From Pseudomonas putida (GTDB lineage Bacteria; Pseudomonadota; Gammaproteobacteria; Pseudomonadales; Pseudomonadaceae), in the NCBI GenBank assembly GCA_041879295.1, contig CP047152.1:4407501-4471500 (forward strand): a DNA stretch of 64,000 nt, in the 5' to 3' direction. Positions within the stretch are counted from its first letter, which is position 1, and each line of letters begins with the position of its first letter. The notes under the pieces are model-generated. The model made no database searches. It was not told the origin of the DNA and was given only the letters and a program-made list of their open reading frames with translations. Below, in pieces: positions 8,445 through 18,149 of the stretch. The position numbers and the translations under genes are program-made.

Positions 8445-9164
8445 TCACTCCGCCTCGCCGGCACTGAGCACGTAACCCTTGCCCCACACGGTGCGGATCT
8501 GCCGTTCGTGATAACCAATGCCCTTTAGCTTGCGGCGGATCTGGCTGACGTGCATGTCCAGGCTGCGGTCATGCCGTGAATAGCCGCGCTGCAACACCTG
8601 CTGGTACAGGAACGGCTTGCTGAGGACCTCGTCGAGGTTGCGGTTCAGGATGTCCAGCAGGCGATATTCGCTGGGGGTCAGGCCCGCCAGGCGGCTATCC
8701 AGGCACACGTCACACAGCCCCTCGTCGAACTGCAGCCCGCCGCCGTTGGCTGGTTCCAGCGGGCCCTGATGCCGCCGTTCCAGGGCCACGCGGCGCAGAA
8801 TCGCCTCGATGCGCACCTGCAACTCGGCCATGCTGAATGGCTTGGGCAGGTAATCGTCGGCGCCGCGCTGAAAGCCGCTGATACGGTCGGCCTCGGCCCC
8901 CAGCGCCGACATCAGGATTACCGGCGTGGCGCTGCGCCTGCGCAATTGTGCCAAGGCGTCCAGCCCGTCAAGCCCGGGCAGCAGTATATCCATGAGCACA
9001 ACATCGAAAGCCTGGCGGCCAGCCTTTTCCAGGCCCTCCAGGCCATTGCGGCACCAGGTGACCTGGAAGCCGCCGCGCTGCAGCTCTTCTTGCAGATATG
9101 CGCCAAGAACCGGGTCGTCCTCGATGGCAAGGATGTTGGAGTTGTAAATAGCTACAGGATTCAT
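8445..9164 (-). CDS. OmpR-family response regulator, PirR-like by position
   Basis: A 239-residue response regulator. The receiver domain (about 11-122) has the acidic pair in AIEDDP, phospho-acceptor Asp59 in VVLMDILLPGLDG, the Ser/Thr switch in VILMSA and Lys in YLPKPF. The C-terminal winged helix (about 140-236) carries LTPSEYRLL and the recognition helix in DMHVSQIRRKL, so it is an OmpR/PhoB-type DNA-binding regulator. I chose ATG 9164; an in-frame TTG two codons earlier is possible, and neither has a strong ribosome site. It lies directly upstream of its kinase and diverges from gacS. The homology to PirR is positional recognition, not tested. Confidence 0.9.
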   Translation of the reverse strand: MNPVAIYNSNILAIEDDPVLGAYLQEELQRGGFQVTWCRNGLEGLEKAGRQAFDVVLMDILLPGLDGLDALAQLRRRSATPVILMSALGAEADRISGFQRGADDYLPKPFSMAELQVRIEAILRRVALERRHQGPLEPANGGGLQFDEGLCDVCLDSRLAGLTPSEYRLLDILNRNLDEVLSKPFLYQQVLQRGYSRHDRSLDMHVSQIRRKLKGIGYHERQIRTVWGKGYVLSAGEAE

Positions 9165-9357
9165 TGGCAACTGCCACTAATTCTCAATTGAGCGATTATT
9201 GAGTATTCGCCACCTGCCAGGCAACCGCGCTGTGACCATAACCCCGGCAACAGCGCATGACACATACTAAAGAGATGCAATGGTGCGGCAGGCGGAGTAA
9301 CTTCGCGGCTTGGCCGTTACCACTTGACGGCATCCAGGCACATCAAAGGAGGCGAGT
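9165..9357. promoter_or_regulatory. Divergent promoter region, response regulator / gacS
   Basis: These 193 bases separate the start of the minus-strand response regulator from the start of gacS and must hold both promoters. The left part is AT-rich (AATTCTCAATTGAGCGATTA, with an inverted repeat TCAATTGA). I cannot assign exact promoter hexamers with confidence. The right end carries the AAAGGAGG ribosome site of gacS at 9346-9353. Confidence 0.4.
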
Positions 9358-12111
9358 GTGCTCGATCGTTTGGGAATCCGCAGTCGGGTCCTGCTGCTGG
9401 CACTGCTACCGGCCGGCTTGATGGCCCTGGTGCTGGGTAGCTATTTCACCTGGCTGCAACAGAACGACCTGCGCACCCAGCTGTTGCAGCGCGGCAAAAT
9501 GATCGCCGAACAACTGGCGCCACTGGCCGCACCCGCCATGGCCCGGCTCGCGCCTGCGCAACTGGAGAGAATTGCCGCACAAACCCTGGAGCAGGCCGAT
9601 GTGCGCGCAGTTGCGTTTCTGGCCCCCGACCGCAAGCGCTTGGCCCACGCAGGCCCGAGCATGCTCAACCTGCCGCCCAGCGGCGGTACTGGCACCCAAC
9701 TCCTGCAGCGCAGCGGTAACGACGCCACCCGCTACCTGATGCCCGTGTTCGGCCACCATCGCGACCTGGCCACCGACGCCGTGCCGGCCGAAGCCGAGCG
9801 CCTGCTGGGATGGGTAGAGATCGAGCTGTCGCACGACGGCACGCTGCTGCGCGGCTACCGCAACCTGTTTACCAGCCTGTTGCTGATCCTCGCCTGCCTG
9901 GCACTCAGCGGCCTGTTGGCGCTGCGAATGAGCCGCACCATCAACGACCCCATCGAACGCATCAAGCACGCGGTCAATCAGCTCAAGGACGGCCACCTCG
10001 AAGAACGCCTGCCAACCATGGGCAGCCATGAGCTGGACGAACTGGCCCACGGCATCAACCGCATGGCCGAAACCCTGCAAAACGCCCACGAAGAACTGCA
10101 GCACAGCATCGACCAGGCCACCGAAGACGTGCGCCAGAACCTGGAAACCATCGAAATCCAGAACATCGAGCTGGACATGGCGCGCAAAGAGGCACTTGAG
10201 GCCAGCCGTATCAAGTCGGAGTTCCTGGCCAACATGAGCCACGAAATCCGCACCCCGCTCAACGGCATCCTCGGCTTTACCCACCTGCTGCAAAAAAGCG
10301 AGATGACACCGCGCCAGCTCGACTACCTGAACACCATCGAGAAATCTGCTGACAACTTGCTGGGGATCATCAACGAGATCCTCGATTTCTCCAAGATCGA
10401 GGCCGGCAAGCTGGTGCTCGACAGCATACCGTTCAACCTGCGTGACCTGATCCAGGACACCCTGACCATCCTCGCTCCGGCCGCCCACGCCAAGCAGCTG
10501 GAGTTGCTGAGCCTGATCTACCGCGACACGCCTGCTTCGCTGGTTGGCGACCCATTGCGGCTCAAGCAGATTCTCACCAACCTGGTCAGCAACGCCATCA
10601 AGTTCACCCGCGAAGGCACCATCGTCGTGCGCGCCATGCTGGAAGACGAGCACGAAGACTGCGCGCAGTTGCGCATCAGCGTGCAGGACACCGGCATCGG
10701 CCTGTCACCACAGGATGTGCGCACTCTGTTCCAGGCCTTCAGCCAGGCTGACAACTCACTGGCCCGCCAGCCCGGCGGCACCGGCCTGGGGCTGGTGATT
10801 TCCAAGCGCCTGATCGAACAGATGGGCGGCGAGATCGGCGTCGACAGTACCCCGGGTGAAGGATCGCAGTTCTGGATCAGCCTCAACCTGCCCAAGGCTC
10901 ATGACGATGTCGAAGCCCTGCCACCGCAGCCGTTGCTTGGCCGCCGTGCCGCCATTGTCGATGGCCACGAACTGGCACGCCAGGCGCTGGAACACCAATT
11001 GGAAGACTGCGGCCTCAGCGTGAGCCTGTTCGGCTCCTATGACCTGTTGCTGCAAGGGGTGCAGGCCGCCAGCCAGGCTGGCCTGCCGTTCGAGTTCGCC
11101 GTGCTCGGGGCTAACCTGGGTAACCTGTCGCCCGAGCAACTGGGCCATTATCACCAGCAGCTCGAGCGTTACCACTGCCAATGCGTGGTGTTGTGCCCGA
11201 CCACCGAACAGGCGCTTTACCACCCATACCTGCCCAACGGCCATGGCCAGTTGCTGTCCAAGCCGACCTGTACCCGCAAGCTGCGGCGTCTCTTGCTGGA
11301 ACTGGTACAACCACGTCGCCCGCTGGCCGATGTCAACAGCGTCAATGGCCAGCGCCGACCGAAAATACTCTGCGTCGACGACAACGCCGCGAACCTGCTG
11401 CTGGTAAAAACCCTGCTCGAAGACTTGGGTGCCGAGGTACTGGCCGTCAACAATGGTTATGCGGCGGTACAGGCCGTGCAGGACGAGCTGTTCGACCTGG
11501 TGCTGATGGATGTGCAGATGCCCGGCATGGACGGCCGCGCCTGTACCGAACAGATTCGCCTATGGGAAAACACCCAAAGCGGCAACCCCCTTCCGATCGT
11601 CGCCCTCACGGCCCATGCCATGGCCAACGAGAAGCGCGCGTTATTGCACAGCGGTATGGACGACTACCTGACCAAACCGATCAGCGAACGGCAACTGGCC
11701 CAGGTGGTGATGAAGTGGACCGGCCTGAGCCTGGGCACACCCCAGCAGGCGCAGGCCGAGCTACTGCCCAACGGTGACGAACTGAAGGTACTCGACCCCG
11801 AAGAGGGCCTGCGCCTGGCCGCTGGCAAGCCAGATCTGGCGGCTGACATGCTGAGCATGCTGCTGGCCTCGCTGGATACCGACCGCGAAGCCATACGCGC
11901 CGCCCGCGCAGCCGACGACCACAATGGCCTGATCGAGCAAGTACACCGTCTGAACGGTGCCTCGCGCTATTGCGGTGTGCCGCAATTAAGGGCAGCGTGT
12001 CAGCGTAGCGAGACATTGCTGAAGCAGGACAGTCTGCTGGCGCAGCAGGCCCTGGATGAACTGGATGCAGCGATCGGTCGCCTGGCTGCGCAGGCCCGGC
12101 TGAATGTGTGA
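9358..12111 (+). CDS. gacS: Hybrid sensor kinase GacS (BarA)
   Basis: GacS phosphorylates the response regulator GacA, which activates the small RNAs rsmY/rsmZ and so controls secondary metabolism, biofilm and stationary-phase traits. The 917 residues show TM1 (about 10-30), a periplasmic domain, TM2 (about 170-190), HAMP (about 190-245), HisKA with His295 in [12 protein letters not shown], a HATPase domain, a receiver domain with Asp718 in [12 protein letters not shown], and a C-terminal Hpt domain with His863 in VHRLNGAS. All three phosphorelay residues are therefore present. The start is GTG with an AAAGGAGG site 4 bases upstream. Its target sRNA gene rsmZ is in the same window at about 32.1 kb; gacA is not. 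Confidence 0.98.
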   Translation: MLDRLGIRSRVLLLALLPAGLMALVLGSYFTWLQQNDLRTQLLQRGKMIAEQLAPLAAPAMARLAPAQLERIAAQTLEQADVRAVAFLAPDRKRLAHAGPSMLNLPPSGGTGTQLLQRSGNDATRYLMPVFGHHRDLATDAVPAEAERLLGWVEIELSHDGTLLRGYRNLFTSLLLILACLALSGLLALRMSRTINDPIERIKHAVNQLKDGHLEERLPTMGSHELDELAHGINRMAETLQNAHEELQHSIDQATEDVRQNLETIEIQNIELDMARKEALEASRIKSEFLANMSHEIRTPLNGILGFTHLLQKSEMTPRQLDYLNTIEKSADNLLGIINEILDFSKIEAGKLVLDSIPFNLRDLIQDTLTILAPAAHAKQLELLSLIYRDTPASLVGDPLRLKQILTNLVSNAIKFTREGTIVVRAMLEDEHEDCAQLRISVQDTGIGLSPQDVRTLFQAFSQADNSLARQPGGTGLGLVISKRLIEQMGGEIGVDSTPGEGSQFWISLNLPKAHDDVEALPPQPLLGRRAAIVDGHELARQALEHQLEDCGLSVSLFGSYDLLLQGVQAASQAGLPFEFAVLGANLGNLSPEQLGHYHQQLERYHCQCVVLCPTTEQALYHPYLPNGHGQLLSKPTCTRKLRRLLLELVQPRRPLADVNSVNGQRRPKILCVDDNAANLLLVKTLLEDLGAEVLAVNNGYAAVQAVQDELFDLVLMDVQMPGMDGRACTEQIRLWENTQSGNPLPIVALTAHAMANEKRALLHSGMDDYLTKPISERQLAQVVMKWTGLSLGTPQQAQAELLPNGDELKVLDPEEGLRLAAGKPDLAADMLSMLLASLDTDREAIRAARAADDHNGLIEQVHRLNGASRYCGVPQLRAACQRSETLLKQDSLLAQQALDELDAAIGRLAAQARLNV

Positions 12112-12141
12112 GCGCATGGGGCCTGGCTTGGAGCATGCGGC

Positions 12142-12370
12142 GCCTGTGAGATCGAGCGCCGCCCGCGCGGCGCATCGCGAGCCATGCTCGCTCCTACGTT
12201 TGTTTCGGGCCAGTAACGCCTGTGCCAGACGCGCGCGACCGCTTTGTTCGTCCAACGTGATATCGCGCCATGCAGCAAAATGCTCGCGCGCACATCCTCA
12301 GGAATAATTGGGCCGAAACAAACGTAGGAGCTCGCGTTGCACCGCGCGGGCGGCGCTCGATCTCACAGCC
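12142..12370. repeat. Long palindromic repeat element, copy 1 (gacS-ldhA)
   Basis: The element has two imperfect inverted arms of about 60-70 bases, left 12142-12215 and right 12311-12370. They share CGCCGCCCGCGCGGCG, CTCCTACGTTTGTTTCGG and terminal GAGATCGAGCGCC / GGCGCTCGATCTC. The unique middle of about 95 bases contains TTGTTCGTCCAACGTGATATCG. The same element recurs at 37780-38022 with the middle in the opposite orientation. No open frame is kept between the copies. It ends 25 bases before the ldhA start codon. Confidence 0.9.
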
Positions 12371-12395
12371 AGCAACCAACCCAAGGAGCCCCACC

Positions 12396-13385
12396 ATGCG
12401 CGTCCTGTTGTTCAGCAGCCAGCACTACGACCAGGAAAGCTTCAGCGAGGCTGCGCGCGGCACCACCCTGGAGCTGCATTTCCAGCCCGCCCGCCTGACG
12501 CTCGACACCGCCGCCCTGGCAGATGGCTTTGAGGTGGTCTGCGCCTTCATCAATGACGATCTCGGCGCGCCGGTGCTGCAGCGCCTGGCCGCCGCCGGCA
12601 CGCGGTTGATCGCCCTGCGTTCAGCCGGCTACAACCACGTCGACCTGGCCGCCGCCGAGCGCTTGGGCCTGACCGTGGTGCGGGTGCCGGCCTACTCGCC
12701 ACACGCGGTTGCCGAGCATGCCGTGGCGCTCATCCTGGCACTCAACCGGCGTCTGCACCGGGCTTACAACCGCACTCGCGAAGGTGACTTCACCTTGCAC
12801 GGGCTCACCGGCTTCGATCTGCACGGCAAATCCGTCGGGGTGGTCGGTACCGGCCAGATCGGTGCCGCCTTTGCCCGCATCATGGCCGGTTTCGGCTGCC
12901 AGTTGCTGGCGTACGACCCCTACCCCAACCCGGAGCTGCTGGCCCTTGGCGCCCGCTACATGCCCCTGCCCGAGCTGTTGCGCGAAGCCCGCATCATCAG
13001 CCTGCACTGCCCGTTGACCGAGCACACTCGCCACCTGATCAATGCGCAAAGCCTGGCCCAGTTACAGCCCGGCGCCATGCTGATCAACACCGGTCGCGGT
13101 GCGCTGGTCGACACCCCTGCGCTGATCGACGCACTGAAAAGCGGCCAGCTTGGCTACCTGGGCCTGGACGTCTACGAAGAAGAAGCCCAACTGTTCTTCG
13201 AGGACCGCTCCGACCTGCCCTTGCAAGACGATGTGCTGGCTCGGCTACTGACCTTCCCCAACGTAATCATCACCGCCCACCAGGCTTTCCTCACCCGCGA
13301 GGCGCTGGATGCCATTGCCGCGACCACACTGCACAACATCAACCGCTGGGCGGCAGGCAATCCACAGAATCTGGTGATGGGTTAG
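12396..13385 (+). CDS. ldhA: D-lactate dehydrogenase, NAD-dependent (fermentative)
   Basis: A 2-hydroxyacid dehydrogenase of 329 residues that reduces pyruvate to D-lactate with NADH in the cytoplasm. Its NAD-binding motif is VGVVGTGQIGAAF (near 148-160). The active-site residues of the D-isomer family are visible: Arg in NTGRGALVD, Glu in YEEEAQLFF and His in TAHQAFLTREAL near 295. SAGYNHVDLAAAE near 77 is also typical. I chose ATG 12396 because CCAAGGAG lies 8 bases upstream; the longer frame runs through the palindromic element. It follows gacS on the same strand, separated by that element, an arrangement I recall as conserved in P. putida. Confidence 0.94.
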   Translation: MRVLLFSSQHYDQESFSEAARGTTLELHFQPARLTLDTAALADGFEVVCAFINDDLGAPVLQRLAAAGTRLIALRSAGYNHVDLAAAERLGLTVVRVPAYSPHAVAEHAVALILALNRRLHRAYNRTREGDFTLHGLTGFDLHGKSVGVVGTGQIGAAFARIMAGFGCQLLAYDPYPNPELLALGARYMPLPELLREARIISLHCPLTEHTRHLINAQSLAQLQPGAMLINTGRGALVDTPALIDALKSGQLGYLGLDVYEEEAQLFFEDRSDLPLQDDVLARLLTFPNVIITAHQAFLTREALDAIAATTLHNINRWAAGNPQNLVMG

Positions 13386-13416
13386 TGCTAGGATACGCGG
13401 CATTTCTGGAGGACCC

Positions 13417-13854
13417 ATGGTCGAACACGATTTTCGCTACACCCTTTTCAACCCGCAACACACCCTGATCGAGTGCCGTGCGTTGGTGCCGGGCCGCTAT
13501 CAGGTCACTGGCAACGGCGGCTCGATGCACAAAGGCGACAGCCTGCTGGTCACGCTCAAGGGCAGCAAGGATTTGTCCATGCGCCTGACCGTGGAAAGCG
13601 TGCGCCACCTGATCAACCCACGCGGCCAGTGGGTTGCCGTGGCGAGCGGCCCGGTGTTCAACGAGCTGGAAATCCTCACCTGGCAGGTCGAATGCGATAA
13701 CTGCGATGCGGTGCTGGGCTTCGAGTTCGCGGTAGACGCCAAGCTCGGCAAGGCAGCTCGTCAACCGGCGGCCAGCGCCCGTATTGCAGAGCTGGGCTGG
13801 ACCAGCCGTGGCGAAAAACACCTGTGCCCACGTTGCCAGGAGAGCGCCGAGTGA
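13417..13854 (+). CDS. Conserved protein with a zinc-ribbon-like C-terminus
   Basis: A 145-residue soluble protein beginning MVEHDFRYTLFNPQHTLIE, preceded by TGGAGGACCC, a good ribosome site. Two cysteine pairs, CDNC near 90-93 and CPRC near 138-141, could ligate one zinc ion. The N-terminal half resembles a small beta domain with no motif I can name. There is no signal peptide. The next gene overlaps its stop codon (GTGA), so the two are probably co-translated. I do not recognise the family by name and assign no function. Confidence 0.82.
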   Translation: MVEHDFRYTLFNPQHTLIECRALVPGRYQVTGNGGSMHKGDSLLVTLKGSKDLSMRLTVESVRHLINPRGQWVAVASGPVFNELEILTWQVECDNCDAVLGFEFAVDAKLGKAARQPAASARIAELGWTSRGEKHLCPRCQESAE

Positions 13855-14255
13855 AAAATCTGCTGACCGGCGTGCTGATTGCAACCGGCCTGCTCGGCTG
13901 CGCCACAGAACCTTCCAAGCTGCAGCAGGAGCGCAGCTACGTGCTGGAGTGGATTGGCGAACGACCACTGATCGACTACAGCCACCTGACCTTGACCCTG
14001 GCCAGCGACGGCCGTGCCTATGGCAACGGCGGCTGCAACCACTGGTTTGCGCCTTACACGCTGGATGGCGAACACCTCAGCTTTGGTAAGGTCGGCAAGA
14101 CCCGCAAGCTGTGCGCACCCGCGCTGATGGAACAGGAAAAGCGCTTCCTGCAGGCGCTGGAAACGGTTGAGCGTTGGGATGTGTCACCGGTGGAGCAGAT
14201 ACGCTTCTGGCCGGCCGAAGGCAAGCCGCTGCGCTTCTGGCCTGAGGAAGGCTGA
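13851..14255 (+). CDS. META-domain lipoprotein (HslJ-like)
   Basis: The 134-residue product starts at GTG 13851, overlapping the upstream stop by four bases. The N-terminus is a lipoprotein signal with the lipobox LLGC (Cys about 15). The remainder is a META/HslJ domain: ASDGRAYGNGGCNHWFAPY, then LSFGKVGKTRKLCAP and the ExxFLQAL helix. This matches the family pattern of a GCN motif followed by a second Cys. Members are surface or periplasmic proteins tied to heat shock or novobiocin resistance in E. coli; the activity is unknown. The GTG was chosen because the ATG upstream in frame lies inside the previous gene and would hide the signal peptide. Confidence 0.88.
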   Translation: MKNLLTGVLIATGLLGCATEPSKLQQERSYVLEWIGERPLIDYSHLTLTLASDGRAYGNGGCNHWFAPYTLDGEHLSFGKVGKTRKLCAPALMEQEKRFLQALETVERWDVSPVEQIRFWPAEGKPLRFWPEEG

Positions 14256-14261
14256 GGATTG

Positions 14262-14370
14262 CCGGGGCCGCTTTGCGGCCCTTCGCGGGCGCGCCCGCTC
14301 CCACAGTTTGGACTGTCCCCCTGTGGGAGCGGGCATGCCCGCGAAGGGCCGCGAAAGCGGCCCCTCCGGC
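14262..14370. repeat. Inverted REP pair between convergent genes
   Basis: Two REP units (CTTCGCGGGCGCGCCCGCTCC and GGAGCGGGCATGCCCGCGAAG) are framed by GGCCGCTTTGCGGCC and GGCCGCGAAAGCGGCC. Together they form a very long hairpin between the stops of the convergent META lipoprotein gene and the thioredoxin-like gene, where it may end both transcripts. Confidence 0.92.
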
Positions 14371-14371
14371 A

Positions 14372-14836
14372 TCAGGCGCCTTTCAGGGCCTTGATCTTGG
14401 CCTGCAACCCTTCCAGGGTCTGCTCGCCCATCAACTGCTCACGCACCTTGCCCTTGTCGTCAATGATGTAGGTCACCGGCAACGCCTCGCTGCGCGGCAG
14501 GTCATAGCGCTCGGCCGGGTCCTGGGCCAGCACGGTGAAACCGATACCCAGGGTTTCGGCAGCCTGCTTCAGGTCCTGCCCCTGCAGGCCATCGAAGTTC
14601 ACCCCCACCACCTTGACGCCATCAGCCGCCCACTGCTTGGCCGCTGCGTTCAGTTCCGGGATTTCGGTACGGCACGGCCCGCACCACTCAGCCCAGTAGT
14701 TGAGCACCAGCCAGTGCCCTTCGATCTGTTCGGCCTTAACCGTATTACCGTGTTGGTCCACGCCGTAATCGGCACCGCAACCACCGAGCAACAGGCTCGC
14801 GGTGATGGCCAGTACTGCTGCCAGACGCCTTGCCAT
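14372..14836 (-). CDS. TlpA-like thioredoxin-fold lipoprotein
   Basis: A 154-residue protein with a lipoprotein signal (LLLGGC, Cys about 20) followed by a TlpA/ResA-type thioredoxin fold. The redox motif WCGPC is in NYWAEWCGPCRTEIPEL near 48-62 and the cis-proline is in EALPVTYIID near 117. It is expected to be a membrane-anchored periplasmic thiol-disulfide reductase, as in cytochrome c maturation or general periplasmic reduction. The substrate cannot be read from the sequence. It is transcribed divergently from the arsC-like gene with 85 bases between the starts. Confidence 0.92.
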   Translation of the reverse strand: MARRLAAVLAITASLLLGGCGADYGVDQHGNTVKAEQIEGHWLVLNYWAEWCGPCRTEIPELNAAAKQWAADGVKVVGVNFDGLQGQDLKQAAETLGIGFTVLAQDPAERYDLPRSEALPVTYIIDDKGKVREQLMGEQTLEGLQAKIKALKGA

Positions 14837-14921
14837 GGGTCAATCCTTCTCGAGTTTTAAAGCAAATTGGTCAGTCGCTGCGGTTAGAATAGCCGCCACA
14901 CCCAGCTGGATGCGACCCGAC
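14837..14921. promoter_or_regulatory. Divergent promoter region, tlpA-like / arsC-like
   Basis: These 85 bases separate two divergent genes. On the plus strand TTAGAAT at about 14884-14890 looks like a sigma-70 -10 element for the arsC-like operon, with TTGGTC about 15 bases upstream as a poor -35. No operator is evident. Confidence 0.4.
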
Positions 14922-16283
<1,362 letters not shown>

Positions 16284-16287
16284 ATTT

Positions 16288-16372
16288 TTCGCAGGCGTGC
16301 CCGCTGCCACAGGAATCGCACCGCGCTTAAGGCCTGTGCAGTACCGGTGGGAGCGGGCGTGCCCGCGAATGG
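16288..16372. repeat. Inverted REP pair between convergent genes
   Basis: Two diverged REP units (TTTCGCAGGCGTGCCCGCTGCC and GGGAGCGGGCGTGCCCGCGAA) lie in the gap between the DUF2069 gene and the convergent glycosylase gene. Confidence 0.85.
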
Positions 16373-16386
16373 GAGCAACACAAGAC

Positions 16387-17058
16387 TCAATGGTTGACGG
16401 TATGCGCCAGCATCACTGACAACTGGCACAGCGGCCGCCCGCTCTCTGCATGCCACTGGTTGAACGCCTGCTGCACCAAAGCCAGGTCACGCTGGCTGGT
16501 CGGCTGCTTGTCGATCACCTTCTGCGCAATCAACGCCGCCGCCATGTCATCGGTCGGGATGAACGTGTCCTTGCCGACCATGCGCAAAAACCGTGGCGCC
16601 GACAACCCACCCAACTGGTTGCCGTGCTTGGCCAGGTACTTCCACAAGCCGACAATGTCGGTCACTGGCCAGTCGGCGATGAATGCCCCAAAACTGCCAT
16701 GCGCCTTGGCGATATCCAGCACCATCTGCGCATTGCGCGGCACGCTCTTGAGCTTGCCCAGGTGGCGGATAATGCGCTCATCCTGCATCAACCGTTCCAG
16801 ATGCTCGGCGCCCATCAACACCACTTTCTCCGGATCGAAGCCGAAGAACACCTGCTCGAACGCCGGCCACTTGGCGTCCACCAGGCTGTGCTTGAGCCCG
16901 GCGCGAAACACCCGCAAGGCCAGCGTCGACAGGTAGCGGTCGTCACTGATGTCGCGCAGTTGCGCCGGCGTGCGCGGCTGCGGCAGGAAAGCCTCCAGCG
17001 CCTGGGCCGAACCAAAACGGTTCAGGCAGTACTCATGCAACCACTGGTAATCGCGCAT
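16387..17058 (-). CDS. DNA-3-methyladenine glycosylase I (Tag) family protein
   Basis: A 223-residue protein whose central region (FRAGLKHSLVDAKWPAFEQVFFGFDPEKV, from about 48) matches the helix-hairpin-helix glycosylase pattern of Tag, the base-excision enzyme that removes 3-methyladenine. Later NAQMVLDIAKAHGSFGAFI also fits. The zinc-binding N-terminal Cys/His of E. coli Tag are not seen at the expected place, so this is a divergent subgroup and its substrate is not certain. The start is ATG 17058. It lies 4 bases after the ttcA stop and is surely in the same transcript. Confidence 0.8.
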   Translation of the reverse strand: MRDYQWLHEYCLNRFGSAQALEAFLPQPRTPAQLRDISDDRYLSTLALRVFRAGLKHSLVDAKWPAFEQVFFGFDPEKVVLMGAEHLERLMQDERIIRHLGKLKSVPRNAQMVLDIAKAHGSFGAFIADWPVTDIVGLWKYLAKHGNQLGGLSAPRFLRMVGKDTFIPTDDMAAALIAQKVIDKQPTSQRDLALVQQAFNQWHAESGRPLCQLSVMLAHTVNH

Positions 17059-17062
17059 GGAT

Positions 17063-17887
17063 TCAGATGTTCAGCACGTCGAGGAAACGCGGGGTAGCGT
17101 TTTCGTCGATCTTCAGGCTGGTGAAGTCAAACAGGTTCCGGTCGGCCAACTGCGACGGTGCCACGTTCTGCAGGGCACGGAAGATGCTCTCGGTACGGCC
17201 CGGGTGCTTGCGTTCCCACTCCACCAGCATGTCCTTGACCACCTGGCGCTGCAGGTTTTCCTGCGAGCCGCAAAGGTTGCACGGGATGATCGGGAATTCC
17301 TTCATGTCCGAGTAGGCCTGGATGTCCTTCTCGCTGCAGTAGGCCAGCGGGCGGATCACCACGTTGCGGCCGTCGTCGGCGCGCAGCTTCGGCGGCATGC
17401 CCTTGAGCGCGCCGTTGAAGAACATGTTGAGGAAGAAGGTTTCGACGATGTCGTCGCGGTGATGCCCCAGCGCCATCTTGGTAGCGCCAATTTCGTCGGC
17501 AAAGGTGTACAGGGTACCGCGGCGCAGGCGCGAACACAGCGAGCAGGTGGTCTTGCCTTCGGGTACCAGCTCCTTTACCACCGAGTAGGTATCCTTCTCG
17601 ACGATGTGGTACTCGACACCCAGTTCCTTGAGGTAGGCCGGCAATACGTGCTCAGGGAAGCCCGGCTGTTTCTGGTCCATGTTCACCGCCACGATCTCGA
17701 ACGTGATCGGTGCCACCTTCTGCAGGTGCAACAGAACGTCGAGCATGGTGTAGCTGTCCTTGCCGCCGGACAGGCAGACCATGACCTTGTCGCCATCCTC
17801 GATCATGTTGTAGTCGGTGATGGCTTCGCCGGCGAGACGACGCAGGCGTTTTTGCAGTTTGTTCTGGTTGACCGAGAGGGTGCCCAT
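17063..17887 (-). CDS. ttcA: tRNA 2-thiocytidine(32) synthetase TtcA
   Basis: TtcA thiolates cytidine 32 in certain tRNAs using ATP and an iron-sulfur cluster. The 274-residue protein has the PP-loop SGGKDS (near 40-45) for ATP, a CSLC motif (near 113-116) and CNLC (near 213-216), which supply the cysteines of the Fe-S cluster, and the GHHRDD motif near 140. I chose ATG 17887 ([18 protein letters not shown]), which gives the family length; an upstream GTG/ATG extension of nine residues is not conserved in my recollection. It is first in a two-gene operon with the Tag-family gene. Confidence 0.95.
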   Translation of the reverse strand: MGTLSVNQNKLQKRLRRLAGEAITDYNMIEDGDKVMVCLSGGKDSYTMLDVLLHLQKVAPITFEIVAVNMDQKQPGFPEHVLPAYLKELGVEYHIVEKDTYSVVKELVPEGKTTCSLCSRLRRGTLYTFADEIGATKMALGHHRDDIVETFFLNMFFNGALKGMPPKLRADDGRNVVIRPLAYCSEKDIQAYSDMKEFPIIPCNLCGSQENLQRQVVKDMLVEWERKHPGRTESIFRALQNVAPSQLADRNLFDFTSLKIDENATPRFLDVLNI

Positions 17888-18043
17888 AGCGCTTGAATCC
17901 GCGAGGTGTGACAAAAGCCGGCTATTTTACGCACAAACGCAGCATCACTGTAGGCATTCCGATAAAGACTTCAATGTAATCAACAGCACCGCTTACAGCG
18001 CAATTTGCTCTAAAAAGCCCGGCTTATGCGGGGAACGGCTTCC

Positions 18044-18049
18044 TATACT
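18044..18049 (+). promoter_or_regulatory. Candidate -10 element of the Yip1-family gene
   Basis: TATACT lies 100 bases before the start codon of the Yip1-family gene. No good -35 hexamer is seen at 16-18 bases, so it remains a candidate. Confidence 0.35.
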
Positions 18050-18149
18050 GCCACATAAGGCCACATTACCGCTTGCATCGGTGTCAGGGCCTCGGGCCGC
18101 TTGCGCTCCATCTGGGGGGCGTTTGGCAACATTGAGAGGAGTGATCGGC

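Noticed and set aside
12270..12395. N-terminal extension of ldhA beginning inside the palindromic element
   Set aside because: The extra 42 residues are encoded by the repeat and do not resemble any dehydrogenase; the ATG at 12396 has a good ribosome site.
17970..17983. ANR/FNR-like box upstream of ttcA (TTCAATGTAATCAA)
   Set aside because: Only one half-site matches TTGAT/ATCAA well, two positions mismatch, and the spacing to the candidate promoter is not the usual one.
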